Below are positions 45,137-53,901 of a stretch of 64,000 nt of DNA, one piece after another. A program made the position numbers and the translations under genes. The notes beneath the pieces were generated by a model. It was given only the letters and a program-made list of their open reading frames with translations. It did no database searches and was not told where the DNA came from. Position 1 is the first letter of the stretch; every line of letters begins with the position of its first letter. The DNA comes from UBA2136 sp047635695 (lineage in GTDB: Bacteria; Pseudomonadota; Alphaproteobacteria; UBA2136): positions 21,200 through 85,199 of the forward strand of contig JBLILN010000008.1 in the NCBI GenBank assembly GCA_047635695.1, given 5' to 3'.

Positions 45137-45654
45137 AAGCTTACAGACGCAGATAAAATGCTAGTAGGCATAGCCGCAAATGGATTTATAAGCACTTAAG
45201 AACTTACAAGTTTTGAAAAAGAAAGTTATAGTTCCCACCAAGAACATACAAAGTTAGCCGTAACTATTTTAGATTTACCTGTAGATAATTCAGTTAAAAA
45301 ACTGTTAATCCCTATAAATTTTTATAAAAAAGAGCATGGTATATATTCACTGGCTCACGGTAAAAAAATGACACTTATTGCCAAATATCTGCTCACAAAA
45401 AATACAACTGAAGGCAATATTCAAGCCGTAAAATTGTTAAAAGGTAGACACTTTGGTTTTGGTTTACGTGGTCGTTTTTTGAAGCGCACATCTCTTGAGC
45501 ATTACGAAATGCTCGTGAATATCTTTAAAAATGGCTCAATAAACGCTTAGCCTCAAATTCCAGCGAACTGCTTAGTGATATGACTTGTGTCAGTATCACG
45601 GACGGTAAATTTATGAGCGCCACACACCGCCGTATATTTGCTTATAATCTTTAA
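45137..45654 (+). pseudogene. Remnant of a longer gene with in-frame stops and a frameshift
   Basis: In frame with the previous CDS, after its TAA at 45134, come KLTDADKMLVGIAANGFIST, a second TAA at 45197, then over 110 uninterrupted residues including RFLKRTSLEHYEMLVNIF to a stop at 45550. A different frame then carries WLNKRLASNSSELL and ITDGKFMSATHRRI to a TAA at 45652. Two nonsense changes and one frameshift would reconnect everything with the 44885 CDS. No family is recognised. Confidence 0.6.
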
Positions 45655-45656
45655 TA

Positions 45657-45704
45657 TTTCGACATAAAAAAGCCCTCAAATTTGAGGGCTTTTTTATGTC
45701 GAAA
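45657..45704. terminator. Perfect 48-bp palindromic bidirectional terminator
   Basis: Both arms are identical over 24 bases, from TTTCGACATAAAAAAG to CTTTTTTATGTCGAAA, with GCCCTCAAA at the centre. It terminates the decayed gene and the convergent small genes. TCGA flanks both ends. Confidence 0.92.
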
Positions 45705-45893
45705 TTAACTTAAATGGCTATTTTTTAGATCTACAATGTAAATATTAGAATCTTTTACAATCCGTTGTCCATTCAAGCGTCTACCAGAAATAACACGTAC
45801 GCCATCAGGTGAAACTGTTCTGGCATACATATGTGGAATACCTTACTGGTGCAATTCGCTTAAACGTTTCCATAAACATTTAAACATATACAT
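45705..45893 (-). pseudogene. Tiny gene split by an in-frame TAA, or two tiny ORFs
   Basis: An ATG at 45893, five bases after an AGGA, opens 16 codons to a TAA at 45843. The same frame continues GIPHMYARTVSPDGVRVISG to a stop at 45705. An ATG at 45830 within it has AAGG eight bases upstream and could start a separate 41-residue protein. Either a 62-residue gene has a nonsense change or the second ORF is expressed alone. It lies nine bases from the gene at 45902. Confidence 0.45.
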
Positions 45894-45901
45894 AATTGAT
45901 C

Positions 45902-46195
45902 CTAAATAAACAGCTGAACAATGTTGAGGTTTTCAAGGTGAGTCATTTGAAAGGTTGCGCCTGTGGCATCACCATTTATCAAGTCAGTCACGCCTTTATC
46001 ATTCAAATAAATCAAACAATAACCAGCTACAGGCTTTGATTTGCTTGTGATCGCAAAAAAATCCGCAAAGTTTTCATCTGTCCAAGATTTCATATCAAGA
46101 ACAGAAGAGACTTCCTCACCAAAAAAACCAACTGCTAACTGTCGTACAATACCTAAAGAATCTAGGTTTGTTGCTTGTAAATTTTCGTATTTCAT
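45902..46195 (-). CDS. Small protein of unknown function
   Basis: The 97-residue soluble product is unrecognised. The first half looks helical, the second beta-rich (VAGYCLIYLNDKGVTDL, GATFQMTHLENL). AGGAGG precedes the ATG. It is probably transcribed with the tiny ORFs downstream up to the palindromic terminator. Confidence 0.6.
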   Translation of the reverse strand: MKYENLQATNLDSLGIVRQLAVGFFGEEVSSVLDMKSWTDENFADFFAITSKSKPVAGYCLIYLNDKGVTDLINGDATGATFQMTHLENLNIVQLFI

Positions 46196-46312
46196 ATAAA
46201 CCTCCTAAAAAAAGAAAGAAATTTTCAAAGTAATTTGTAAAAAATTAAAGATGTGAAGTTCGCTGAATATTAGTGTATACACAACAGCAATGCAAGAAAA
46301 TATTTATAAACG

Positions 46313-46945
46313 TTAATCGTCAGTGAGCTCTATAACATCATCAGACCATTCATCTGGTAATAGATATGTTTTCCAAGCAGCGGGTATATGACGACCAAAT
46401 AAAAGCTTTAAGCTATTTTTCCATAACTCTCTCATGGTCGGTTGGTAGGGTTTGAATTTAAGGGTCATACCCACTTCTTTAAGGGTTTTATCTGCTTTTT
46501 TAGTGTTGCACGGTGCACATGATGCCACAATATTTTCCCAACTCTTTGGCCCCCCTTGCGACTTAGGGTGAACATGGTCCATCGTGAGTGTACAACCATT
46601 ATTTTGATCGCTTAAATAACCATCTCGACCACAGTATTGACAAGAATACATATCTCTCAGCAACAAGTTACGTCTTGTGAAAGGTGGGTGCGTGGGTGGT
46701 GTAATATATCTTTTTAAAACAATAACACATGGAATAGGCAGTGACATTGAAGGCGAGTGAACATGTGTGTTGTAGCTTTCTAGAACATCCACACGGTCAA
46801 GAAAAAGCGCCTTAACGGCTTCCTGCCAAGTACAGACAGAAAGCGGATACCATGAAAGTGGCCTATAATCTGCATTTAGAACCAAAACAGGCCTATTTTG
46901 CATTAAACTTGCAGCTTTTTTAATTAAACTCGCATTATCTGCCAT
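46313..46945 (-). CDS. HNH endonuclease domain protein
   Basis: The 210-residue protein matches the HNH family conserved in alphaproteobacteria: VLNADYRPLSWYPLS at the N-terminus, CQYCGRDG, the HNH core TMDHVHPKSQGG and CAPCNTKKADKT, giving a zinc ribbon with two CxxC pairs. Its role is unknown; such genes are chromosomal and not tied to restriction systems. GGAGG precedes the ATG at 46945. Confidence 0.88.
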   Translation of the reverse strand: MADNASLIKKAASLMQNRPVLVLNADYRPLSWYPLSVCTWQEAVKALFLDRVDVLESYNTHVHSPSMSLPIPCVIVLKRYITPPTHPPFTRRNLLLRDMYSCQYCGRDGYLSDQNNGCTLTMDHVHPKSQGGPKSWENIVASCAPCNTKKADKTLKEVGMTLKFKPYQPTMRELWKNSLKLLFGRHIPAAWKTYLLPDEWSDDVIELTDD

Positions 46946-47275
46946 GTGAGTATCCTCCATTTAAAAGTTTCCCCCATAAACAGGATACCCTCCAAACGCC
47001 TATAATTGCCAGTAAAATATGCCTATATATTAAGCATGTATACGAAGGGGCTAAATGCCCAGTGATATTTATGTGATTGTTTTTATTTAAACTATTACGA
47101 GCCAGTCCCTCCTTATATGTCAATTATCTTTACTTGTATCCTATGTATACTTATGTGATGAATCATAAAAAAATAACCGACACAAGCCAATCCATCTAAC
47201 AACCAAGCGCATTTTATTGTCAAAATAAAGGAACTCACATAGAGTTATGATACATAAACAGGAAGGTACAGAATA
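46946..47275. other. Divergent intergenic region, no gene seen
   Basis: About 330 bases between the HNH gene (minus) and a membrane protein (plus). I see no ORF with support. GGGC-TAAAT-GCCC (47048-47060) is the only hairpin of note. It presumably holds both promoters. Confidence 0.5.
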
Positions 47276-47731
47276 ATGGATGCGCGTAAAATAAGTCATA
47301 ACTTCAGAAAATATATTATCTCTCTGGCAGCAGCTATTTTATTCATAAAAACCGTCATGTTCCTTGAAACGTATGCCGTCTATTTTACACGAGATGAAGG
47401 ATTTGAACCGCTTTATGCTGCAAGTATATTAATAGGCATGCTGACACTTATCGTTATTTACATTGCTATATTTTTCTTTATGGATAAATTTTTCGTACAC
47501 CATAAATATAAGCGACCTCTTTTAAAAGAAGGCATTCAACGTTTAAAAATTATTGGGGGACTTGTGGCTATTAGCTCTTTTGTCCATGCGTTCACCATTA
47601 GTTTTATCAATGTTATCGACCACAAAAATAACTTTAACTTTTGGTTAGAAAGCTTGCTTCGGTTCAACTACCTCACATTCGCCACAGGATTATTTATTAT
47701 AGCCTTATGTTACACAACAAGTGAAAAATAA
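47276..47731 (+). CDS. Small integral membrane protein
   Basis: The 151-residue protein has four predicted membrane segments (about 15-33, 48-70, 90-112 and 128-147). The sequence suggests no family. AGGAAGG lies upstream of the ATG. It converges on the gene at 47844. Confidence 0.62.
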   Translation: MDARKISHNFRKYIISLAAAILFIKTVMFLETYAVYFTRDEGFEPLYAASILIGMLTLIVIYIAIFFFMDKFFVHHKYKRPLLKEGIQRLKIIGGLVAISSFVHAFTISFINVIDHKNNFNFWLESLLRFNYLTFATGLFIIALCYTTSEK

Positions 47732-47843
47732 ACGTTTGTGACTGTTAACACAAGAAAGCATCCGAAGGGTTTAAAAGTTAGTTTCAAGGCCGACGTTTAT
47801 GGTTTATAAACAAGAACGCAGAAAAATGATCTATAAATCTATT

Positions 47844-48515
47844 TTAGTGAATAATTTTGCTACCCGCTGGGCGCATTTCTTTGAACATATCGTCAACTTG
47901 GTCAATACCTAATTGCTGTAAAAGTGAAGCCGTACCGTGAATATGCTTCAACGCTGATTGGTAAATCATTTGATGTGAAGGTGTTACTTCCTTGCCTAAA
48001 AGTGCATATTCGGGGATAGCAACAATATCTATATTTTTAAGCATTGGTTGGCAAAGTTGCGCTTGTTCTGCTGTAATTTGAACAGTCCATACAACGCCAT
48101 TCACAGGTACCATTGTACCACTACTCACATCTTCGCATTTAAATGTTGGTACGGAAGAAACACGGTCAACACTAATAAGACCTGCATCGAGAGATTTATA
48201 AAAAACGTCACCGAGCAATGTTTTAACAGCGCTTTTTGTCGCCGCTGTAATATCACTATGTTCACCAAGGCCTAGGCAACTTGAAAAGCGTGCTTGGCCA
48301 TTTTTTGAATTTTTAACCATAACAAAGTGTCTTGTACCATTTTCAAAATACCAAAAAATAACACTGCCCGCGACAGCACTATTTTTGAATGAGGTAATGG
48401 TCATATCACGGCCATAAAGAAAGTTAACAACCGTTGAAGCGATAGACATTTTTAGACGCGTTAAAAGGCTTTGTTTCTCAGAAACGATTGGATTTTCTGT
48501 GTTTTCATGCGTCAT
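47844..48515 (-). CDS. Protein of unknown function, possibly a degenerate Nudix fold
   Basis: The 223-residue soluble protein has a beta-rich section (VAGSVIFWYFENGTRHFVMVKN) reminiscent of Nudix proteins, followed by SSCLGLGEHSDITAATKSAV, but the Nudix box glutamates are absent. If it is a Nudix relative it is not catalytically standard. ACGAGG precedes the ATG. Divergent to uvrD. Confidence 0.5.
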   Translation of the reverse strand: MTHENTENPIVSEKQSLLTRLKMSIASTVVNFLYGRDMTITSFKNSAVAGSVIFWYFENGTRHFVMVKNSKNGQARFSSCLGLGEHSDITAATKSAVKTLLGDVFYKSLDAGLISVDRVSSVPTFKCEDVSSGTMVPVNGVVWTVQITAEQAQLCQPMLKNIDIVAIPEYALLGKEVTPSHQMIYQSALKHIHGTASLLQQLGIDQVDDMFKEMRPAGSKIIH

Positions 48516-48706
48516 AAAAGGTATGCCTCGTCTAAAAATTGATGTTTTTGTTGTATGACCAACTATATACTATATTGTGCTTTAATGCCATTTTTTCAAT
48601 CGTTTTTCAGGTATTTTTTTTACATATTTCTCATAACGGGCTATATCATAGTACATTAGGCAATATATTGTTGACCCTCCTCGTCGCATTAGGTACAACT
48701 TATTTC

Positions 48707-50926
48707 ATGGAAAATGAATTATTTGATGGTTTAAACCAACCTCAACTTGAAGCTGTAAAACAAACAGAAGGTGCATTACTTATACTGGCTGGTGCCGGTA
48801 CAGGTAAAACACGTGTGCTTACAACACGCCTAGCACATATTTTATGGCAAGGGCTTGCACAGCCCAACCAGATTATGGCCGTTACGTTTACAAACAAAGC
48901 CGCAAAAGAAATGCAAAACCGTGTTGAAGACTTAATGGGGCGCCCTATGGCTGGCATGTGGATGGGTACTTTTCATTCATTGTGTGTTCGCTTATTACGT
49001 CACCACCCTGAGCCTGTGGGGCTTGAACGCAATTTTAATATTATTGATATGGACGACCAATCCCGCCTTTGTAAGCAAATTTTAAACGAAAAAGGCTTCG
49101 ACATTAAAAAATGGCCTGCGAAGCAGTTGGTTAATACAATTTCTCGCTGGAAAGACAATGCTTGGGAACCCAAAGACGTCCCTGCAAGTGACGGCCAAAC
49201 CTTCGACCACCGTGGTGTTGAACTTTACAAAGAATATCAAAAACGTTTAGGCATTAACAATGCTTGCGACTTTGGTGACCTCCTTTTAAAAGCCTTAAAG
49301 CTCTTCAAAGAAAATGCTGATATTCTCGAAAAATATCAAACATGGTTCCGTTATATTTTGGTCGATGAGTATCAAGACACCAACGCCGTGCAATACATGT
49401 GGATACGCCTGCTTGCCATGAAACGTAAAAACATTTGCGTAGTAGGTGACGACGACCAGTCTATTTACGGTTGGCGTGGTGCACAGGTCGGCAACATATT
49501 GCGCTTTGAACGTGACTATGCCAATTGTAAGGTTGTAAAACTTGAACAAAATTATCGTTCAACCTCCAATATTTTAAAGGCCGCTTCAAGCCTTATTGCC
49601 AATAACAGTGAACGCCACGAAAAAACATTGTGGAGCGAGCAAGGCAAAGGTGCCCCCGTTGAAATACACCCTTTGTGGGACGGCAAGGAAGAAGCTCGCA
49701 CCATTACCGACCGTATTGAACGTGAAGTTATTGGTGGCAAAAGCTACAACGATATTGCTTTACTGCTCCGTACAGCAGCACAAACACGCCCGTTTGAGGA
49801 AATGTTTGTTAAAATGCATGTGCCTTATACCATTGTCGGCGGTTTAAAGTTTTATGAACGTAAAGAAATTAGAGACGCCATTGCTTATTTGCGTCTTGTA
49901 CATAGTGAAAGCGACGGATTAGCCTTTGAACGTATTGTTAACGTACCAAAACGTGGTGTCGGTGACAGTGCTTTGAAAGCCATACGCATGTGTGCCTTCG
50001 AATTGGAAGCTTCCATGATGGTAGGCTCACGCAAAGCCTTAGCCGATGGCACTGCAGGGCGTGCTGCAAACAAACTCAAGGTTTTTCACGAACTGATCGA
50101 CTACCTTACAAGCAAGCGTGACGAAACGACACCAGACCGCCTTATGGAGCTTATCCTTGACGAAAGTGGCTACTATGAAATGTTGAAGAGCGATAAAAAC
50201 AAAGAAGAAGCCTCTGGCCGCCTTGAAAACTTAAAAGAACTTATTCGTGCTATGCAGGAATATGAAGACGTTGAAAGCTTCCTTGAGCATGTGTCATTGG
50301 TAATGGATAATGAATCGGAAGATACAGACGTTGTCCGTATGACAACCGTACACGCCGCCAAAGGTCTCGAATTTGACATGGTGTTTATCCCCGGTTTTGA
50401 AGATGGTATATTCCCACACCAACGTGCCCTCAATGAAGAAGGTGAAAAAGGTCTCGAAGAAGAGCGCCGCCTCGCCTACGTTGCTATGACAAGGGCTAAA
50501 AAAGAATTAATACTGTCTTACACTTCATCACGCTTTATGTATGGCCATTTTGAACCCGCAACAGCGTCACGCTTCCTTACGGAAATTCCAAGTGAATGTA
50601 CCAAAACCATGCAAAGCGGTGGCCGACAAAATACGTGGCGTGCAGGCAGTGGCAGCGCTTATGATAAACAAAACAAAGGCAACACACCTTTATTTGGTCG
50701 TCAAACAGGTGGTTACGCAAAACATGACGCTGTACCAGCAGTGAAGCCTATGAACACTGAAGGCGCCACTTTTGATATCGGCACACGCATTTTCCACCAA
50801 AAATTTGGTTACGGCCGCATTAAACGTCAAGAAGGTACTGGTGCGTCTGAAAAACTCACTATTTCATTCGACAAGGCAGGTGAGAAAAAGCTTCTAACAG
50901 CGCTTGCCAACCTCGAAAAAGCTTAA
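48707..50926 (+). CDS. uvrD: UvrD/PcrA-type superfamily 1 DNA helicase
   Basis: The 739-residue protein has all SF1A helicase motifs: GLNQPQLEAV (Q motif), AGAGTGKT (29-35), TFTNKAAKEM, DEYQDTN, VVGDDDQSIYGWRGA, QNYRS, and TVHAAKGLEFD near the end of the second core domain, plus the C-terminal Tudor-like segment FHQKFGYGRIKR. It unwinds DNA 3'-5' in excision and mismatch repair. I chose ATG 48707 (MENELFDGLN); the longer frame to 48539 adds a hydrophobic non-family N-terminus. Confidence 0.95.
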   Translation: MENELFDGLNQPQLEAVKQTEGALLILAGAGTGKTRVLTTRLAHILWQGLAQPNQIMAVTFTNKAAKEMQNRVEDLMGRPMAGMWMGTFHSLCVRLLRHHPEPVGLERNFNIIDMDDQSRLCKQILNEKGFDIKKWPAKQLVNTISRWKDNAWEPKDVPASDGQTFDHRGVELYKEYQKRLGINNACDFGDLLLKALKLFKENADILEKYQTWFRYILVDEYQDTNAVQYMWIRLLAMKRKNICVVGDDDQSIYGWRGAQVGNILRFERDYANCKVVKLEQNYRSTSNILKAASSLIANNSERHEKTLWSEQGKGAPVEIHPLWDGKEEARTITDRIEREVIGGKSYNDIALLLRTAAQTRPFEEMFVKMHVPYTIVGGLKFYERKEIRDAIAYLRLVHSESDGLAFERIVNVPKRGVGDSALKAIRMCAFELEASMMVGSRKALADGTAGRAANKLKVFHELIDYLTSKRDETTPDRLMELILDESGYYEMLKSDKNKEEASGRLENLKELIRAMQEYEDVESFLEHVSLVMDNESEDTDVVRMTTVHAAKGLEFDMVFIPGFEDGIFPHQRALNEEGEKGLEEERRLAYVAMTRAKKELILSYTSSRFMYGHFEPATASRFLTEIPSECTKTMQSGGRQNTWRAGSGSAYDKQNKGNTPLFGRQTGGYAKHDAVPAVKPMNTEGATFDIGTRIFHQKFGYGRIKRQEGTGASEKLTISFDKAGEKKLLTALANLEKA

Positions 50927-50934
50927 GCACAAAT

Positions 50935-50962
50935 AAAAAACCCTCAAAAGAGGGTTTTTTCG
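50935..50962. terminator. Bidirectional intrinsic terminator
   Basis: AAAACCCTC-AAAA-GAGGGTTTT between uvrD and the convergent gene at 50981. On the minus strand ATAGCGAAAA precedes the stem. Confidence 0.9.
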
Positions 50963-50980
50963 CTATAAACCGTATAGATA

Positions 50981-51310
50981 TCAAACTAATTTAAACTCAG
51001 CACGTTTCTCTTGTACACATTCTGCTTTAAACTCTTCAACCATAAAATTTTGTGCTTCTTGTTGGTCTTGCATAAGCGGCATGTCGTCCATTTTTCTTAG
51101 GCAACCGCCCTCATTAATATAGTTACGCAGTTCATCTGCAAATGTATAAAGATTTTCAATTTTAACAAATTCATGTCTACAACGTTGCTCGGTAAAAGTG
51201 TTTACTTCTGCAATCTCATCAGAAACATCTTCTTCACGTGCCGTTTTATAAATAAGCGTTAAAAGCTTTGCTTTAAAGGTTACCGCTGCAATATTTGTTA
51301 CAGTGTTCAT
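50981..51310 (-). CDS. Small protein of unknown function
   Basis: The 109-residue soluble product is helical and acidic, with four cysteines; no family is recognised. The ATG at 51310 is preceded by GGTAAC; a TTG 12 bases upstream in frame is a less likely start. It stands alone, converging on uvrD. Confidence 0.58.
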   Translation of the reverse strand: MNTVTNIAAVTFKAKLLTLIYKTAREEDVSDEIAEVNTFTEQRCRHEFVKIENLYTFADELRNYINEGGCLRKMDDMPLMQDQQEAQNFMVEEFKAECVQEKRAEFKLV

Positions 51311-51501
51311 AAAAGTTACCAAAAGGTTAGTTAGTTTATATATATAATAAGAACGACCTTAAGTATTTTCAAGCCTAACCCCTGCACATACACCTAAAAG
51401 TAACAAAATGCCTTTAAAATATGATTTTTTTTGCAATTTTAAGGTGAAAGCTGTACATTTCTATGTCTTAAATAAACAATTAATAAAAGGTTCAAAAAGC
51501 T

Positions 51502-52872
51502 ATGACAGCCAAATCAATGGAAGATCTCGTATCATTATGTAAACGCCGTGGATTCATTTTCCAAAGTGGGGAATTATACGGCGGACTTAAAGGTATGTAT
51601 GACTTTGGCCCTTTAGGTGTCGAGCTTAAAAACAACCTTAAAAGTGCTTGGTGGCGCAGCATGATTTATGAACGCGATGATATTGAAGGTCTAGACTCAT
51701 CGATCATCGGCCACAACAAACTTTTTAAATACTCTGGCCACACAGACACATTCAGTGACCCTTTGGTTGACTGTAAAGAATGTCACCACCGTATGCGTGC
51801 CGACCACATGAAAGACGCTACAAAATGCGACAAATGTGGCAGTGACAACATTACAGAACCACGTGAGTTCAACATGATGTTTAAAACACATATTGGCCCC
51901 GTCGAAAATGACGAAAGCATTGGTTACTTACGCCCAGAAACAGCGCAACACATTTTTGCTAACTTCAAAAACGTTGTCGACAGCACGTCTCGTCAAATAC
52001 CTTTTGGTATTGCACAAATGGGTAAAGCCTTCCGTAACGAAATTGTGGCACGTAATTTTATTTTCCGTGTCCGTGAATTTGAACAAATGGAACTTGAATT
52101 CTTCGTTAAACCTGGTGAAGACGAAAAATGGCACGACTACTGGCTGCAAGCACGTCTTAACTGGTGGGAAGAACAAGGTGTTCCAAAAGAAAAAATCCAC
52201 GTTTTGGACGTACCCGCTAATGACCTAGCGCATTATTCTAAAAAAACATACGACCTAGAATACGAATTCCCGCATGGCCGTGACGAACTTGAAGGTATTG
52301 CTAACCGTACTGACTACGACCTTGGTAACCACACTAAAGCACAGTCTGAGTACAATATTCAAGCGAAGGTACATGAGAACACAGAATCAACGACTAAAAT
52401 GGCTATCCGTGACCTAGAGACAAACTCTTGGTACATTCCATTCGTTATCGAACCTTCAGCTGGTGTAGAACGCGGTATGATTGCTGTTCTTAACGAAGCT
52501 TATAACGAAGAAGACTTAGGTGAAGGCAAGACTCGTACAGTGCTTAAATTCCCTAAACACTTAAGCCCTATTAAAGTAGCGGTTGTACCTTTGAAGAAAA
52601 ACCATGCTGGCATTGTTGAAAAATGTACAGAAACCAAAAATATGCTCATGAAGCTTGGTATTGGCCGTATCTTCTTTGAAAACACAGGTAATATTGGTAA
52701 AGCTTACCGCCGTCATGACGAAGTGGGTACCCCGCTATGTGTGACTGTTGACTTTGATACAATTGAACAGACAGGTGCGCCTGTAACTATTCGTGACCGT
52801 GACACAATGGAACAAACAACTATTCCACTCAGCGAACTTAAAGCTTATATTCAGCAATATTTTGCCAATTAA
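51502..52872 (+). CDS. glyQS: Glycyl-tRNA synthetase, single-chain type
   Basis: The 456-residue protein is the homodimeric class II GlyRS found in eukaryotes, archaea and some bacteria: LVSLCKRRGFIFQSGELYGG start, a four-cysteine zinc region (CKEC and CDKC), RPETAQHIFANF, FRNEI motif 2, IEPSAGVERG motif 3 and the C-terminal anticodon-binding domain (KVAVVPLKKN). It is not the alpha2-beta2 GlyQ/GlyS enzyme usual in alphaproteobacteria. AAAGG precedes the ATG. Monocistronic with a strong terminator. Confidence 0.96.
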   Translation: MTAKSMEDLVSLCKRRGFIFQSGELYGGLKGMYDFGPLGVELKNNLKSAWWRSMIYERDDIEGLDSSIIGHNKLFKYSGHTDTFSDPLVDCKECHHRMRADHMKDATKCDKCGSDNITEPREFNMMFKTHIGPVENDESIGYLRPETAQHIFANFKNVVDSTSRQIPFGIAQMGKAFRNEIVARNFIFRVREFEQMELEFFVKPGEDEKWHDYWLQARLNWWEEQGVPKEKIHVLDVPANDLAHYSKKTYDLEYEFPHGRDELEGIANRTDYDLGNHTKAQSEYNIQAKVHENTESTTKMAIRDLETNSWYIPFVIEPSAGVERGMIAVLNEAYNEEDLGEGKTRTVLKFPKHLSPIKVAVVPLKKNHAGIVEKCTETKNMLMKLGIGRIFFENTGNIGKAYRRHDEVGTPLCVTVDFDTIEQTGAPVTIRDRDTMEQTTIPLSELKAYIQQYFAN

Positions 52873-52885
52873 GCCTTATACAAAC

Positions 52886-52918
52886 ATAAAAAAAAGCCTC
52901 CTTTAGGAGGCTTTTTTA
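52886..52918. terminator. Bidirectional intrinsic terminator
   Basis: AAAGCCTCC-TTTA-GGAGGCTTT with A and T runs on both sides. On the minus strand TTATCGAAAT precedes the stem, serving the small gene at 52936. Confidence 0.92.
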
Positions 52919-52935
52919 TTTCGATAATTTAATTA

Positions 52936-53112
52936 TTACTTGTCCATTGCAAATATACAAAAAACACCGACACCTGCAACGAACCCTAAAAAAGGATCAA
53001 TATAAGCACAGGCTATAATAACAGTAGCAGCAGTTATATATTTAATAGCTTTTTTTGAATTGGGGCCAAGTTCAAGTACAATAACTTTATTACCTTGATT
53101 TTTATAAGACAT
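52936..53112 (-). CDS. Small 58-residue membrane protein
   Basis: An ATG at 53112 opens a 58-residue frame beginning MSYKNQGNKVIVLELG, with a basic stretch and then two hydrophobic segments (about 25-34 and 38-53) separated by DP. It follows the DUF3135-like gene by 11 bases and is followed by a terminator, so it is the third gene of that operon. No Shine-Dalgarno sequence is clear. Confidence 0.6.
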   Translation of the reverse strand: MSYKNQGNKVIVLELGPNSKKAIKYITAATVIIACAYIDPFLGFVAGVGVFCIFAMDK

Positions 53113-53123
53113 AATAATACTTT

Positions 53124-53480
53124 TTATTTATCAAAGTTAACTTCTAAAATACCTTTTTTAGGCTTGGTTTCAACAGTACGGCCTTCAAGAGTGTCTTTTA
53201 GTTCCTGCCATTTTTCGAGCAACATTTCTCGGCGCTTTGAAATCATACGGATAATAGCCTGACAGCGATCAATGGGATTTTCCATAGAAAATTGTAGTAA
53301 ATCAATTTCTACCTGTAAGGCTTTAAGTTCTTCGCGGCTACTTTCTGACGCATTTTGTATAAGGTCCGCTATAGCATCCCGAAAAAGTGTTTCTACTACT
53401 TCTGGCTCTTCTTGAACCATAAGCATCAAAGTATCAAAGGCGTCAGCACCCATAAGGTCAATGAATTTTAATTTATTCAT
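53124..53480 (-). CDS. DUF3135-like protein, second of a tandem pair
   Basis: The 118-residue helical protein has the DUF3135 layout: FDTLMLMVQEEPEVVETLF at the N-terminus, a middle helix and PIDRCQAIIRMISKRR later. Function is unknown. Its ATG overlaps the stop of the previous gene by eight bases (ATGAATAA), implying coupling. It ends in a Lys-rich tail not seen in its neighbour. Confidence 0.7.
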   Translation of the reverse strand: MNKLKFIDLMGADAFDTLMLMVQEEPEVVETLFRDAIADLIQNASESSREELKALQVEIDLLQFSMENPIDRCQAIIRMISKRREMLLEKWQELKDTLEGRTVETKPKKGILEVNFDK

Positions 53481-53727
53481 TACTTACTCCAGGTAAACAT
53501 TTAGCAATTCTCATGTATTCTTCGTGATCATTAATAAGGAAATTTGCCTGTAAGTTAGTTAAATGTACTTTCATTTCAGGGGTACGAGCTTCAGTAATCA
53601 TTTTATCACTTGCTTCTTTATATAAAGATTCAAGTTTTGTAGGTTCTTCTCGTGCCATACGCATCAATTCATCAAAGTTTTCAGGGTTCAAAAGTTCATC
53701 AATAGTTATATTTTTTGATTCAGTCAT
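53473..53727 (-). CDS. DUF3135-like protein, first of a tandem pair
   Basis: The 84-residue protein shares NFDELMRMAREEPTKLESLY with FDTLMLMVQEEPEVVETLF of the next gene, and HEEYMRIAKCL near its end with the CQAIIRMIS region, so the two are paralogs. GGAGGGAA precedes the ATG at 53727. A longer frame to 53838 would add a hydrophobic stretch without a ribosome site and is rejected. Confidence 0.7.
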   Translation of the reverse strand: MTESKNITIDELLNPENFDELMRMAREEPTKLESLYKEASDKMITEARTPEMKVHLTNLQANFLINDHEEYMRIAKCLPGVSNE

Positions 53728-53846
53728 AATATGTTCCCTCCAAGGGAAACGTGGATAAGTAAAAACGTCGAAAGACGTTAAAGAAACGATTAAGATAATC
53801 AGTAAGTTGACTATAGTGTACAAGCATTTTACATGCAAGCCTAGAA

Positions 53847-53888
53847 TAAAAAAAACACCTGAACCGTTAATGATGCAGGTGTTTTTTA
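53847..53888 (-). terminator. Intrinsic terminator of the gene at 53902
   Basis: AACACCTG and CAGGTGTT with a 14-base loop and a minus-strand T run. Confidence 0.82.
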
Positions 53889-53901
53889 TGTACTTTAAAT
53901 T

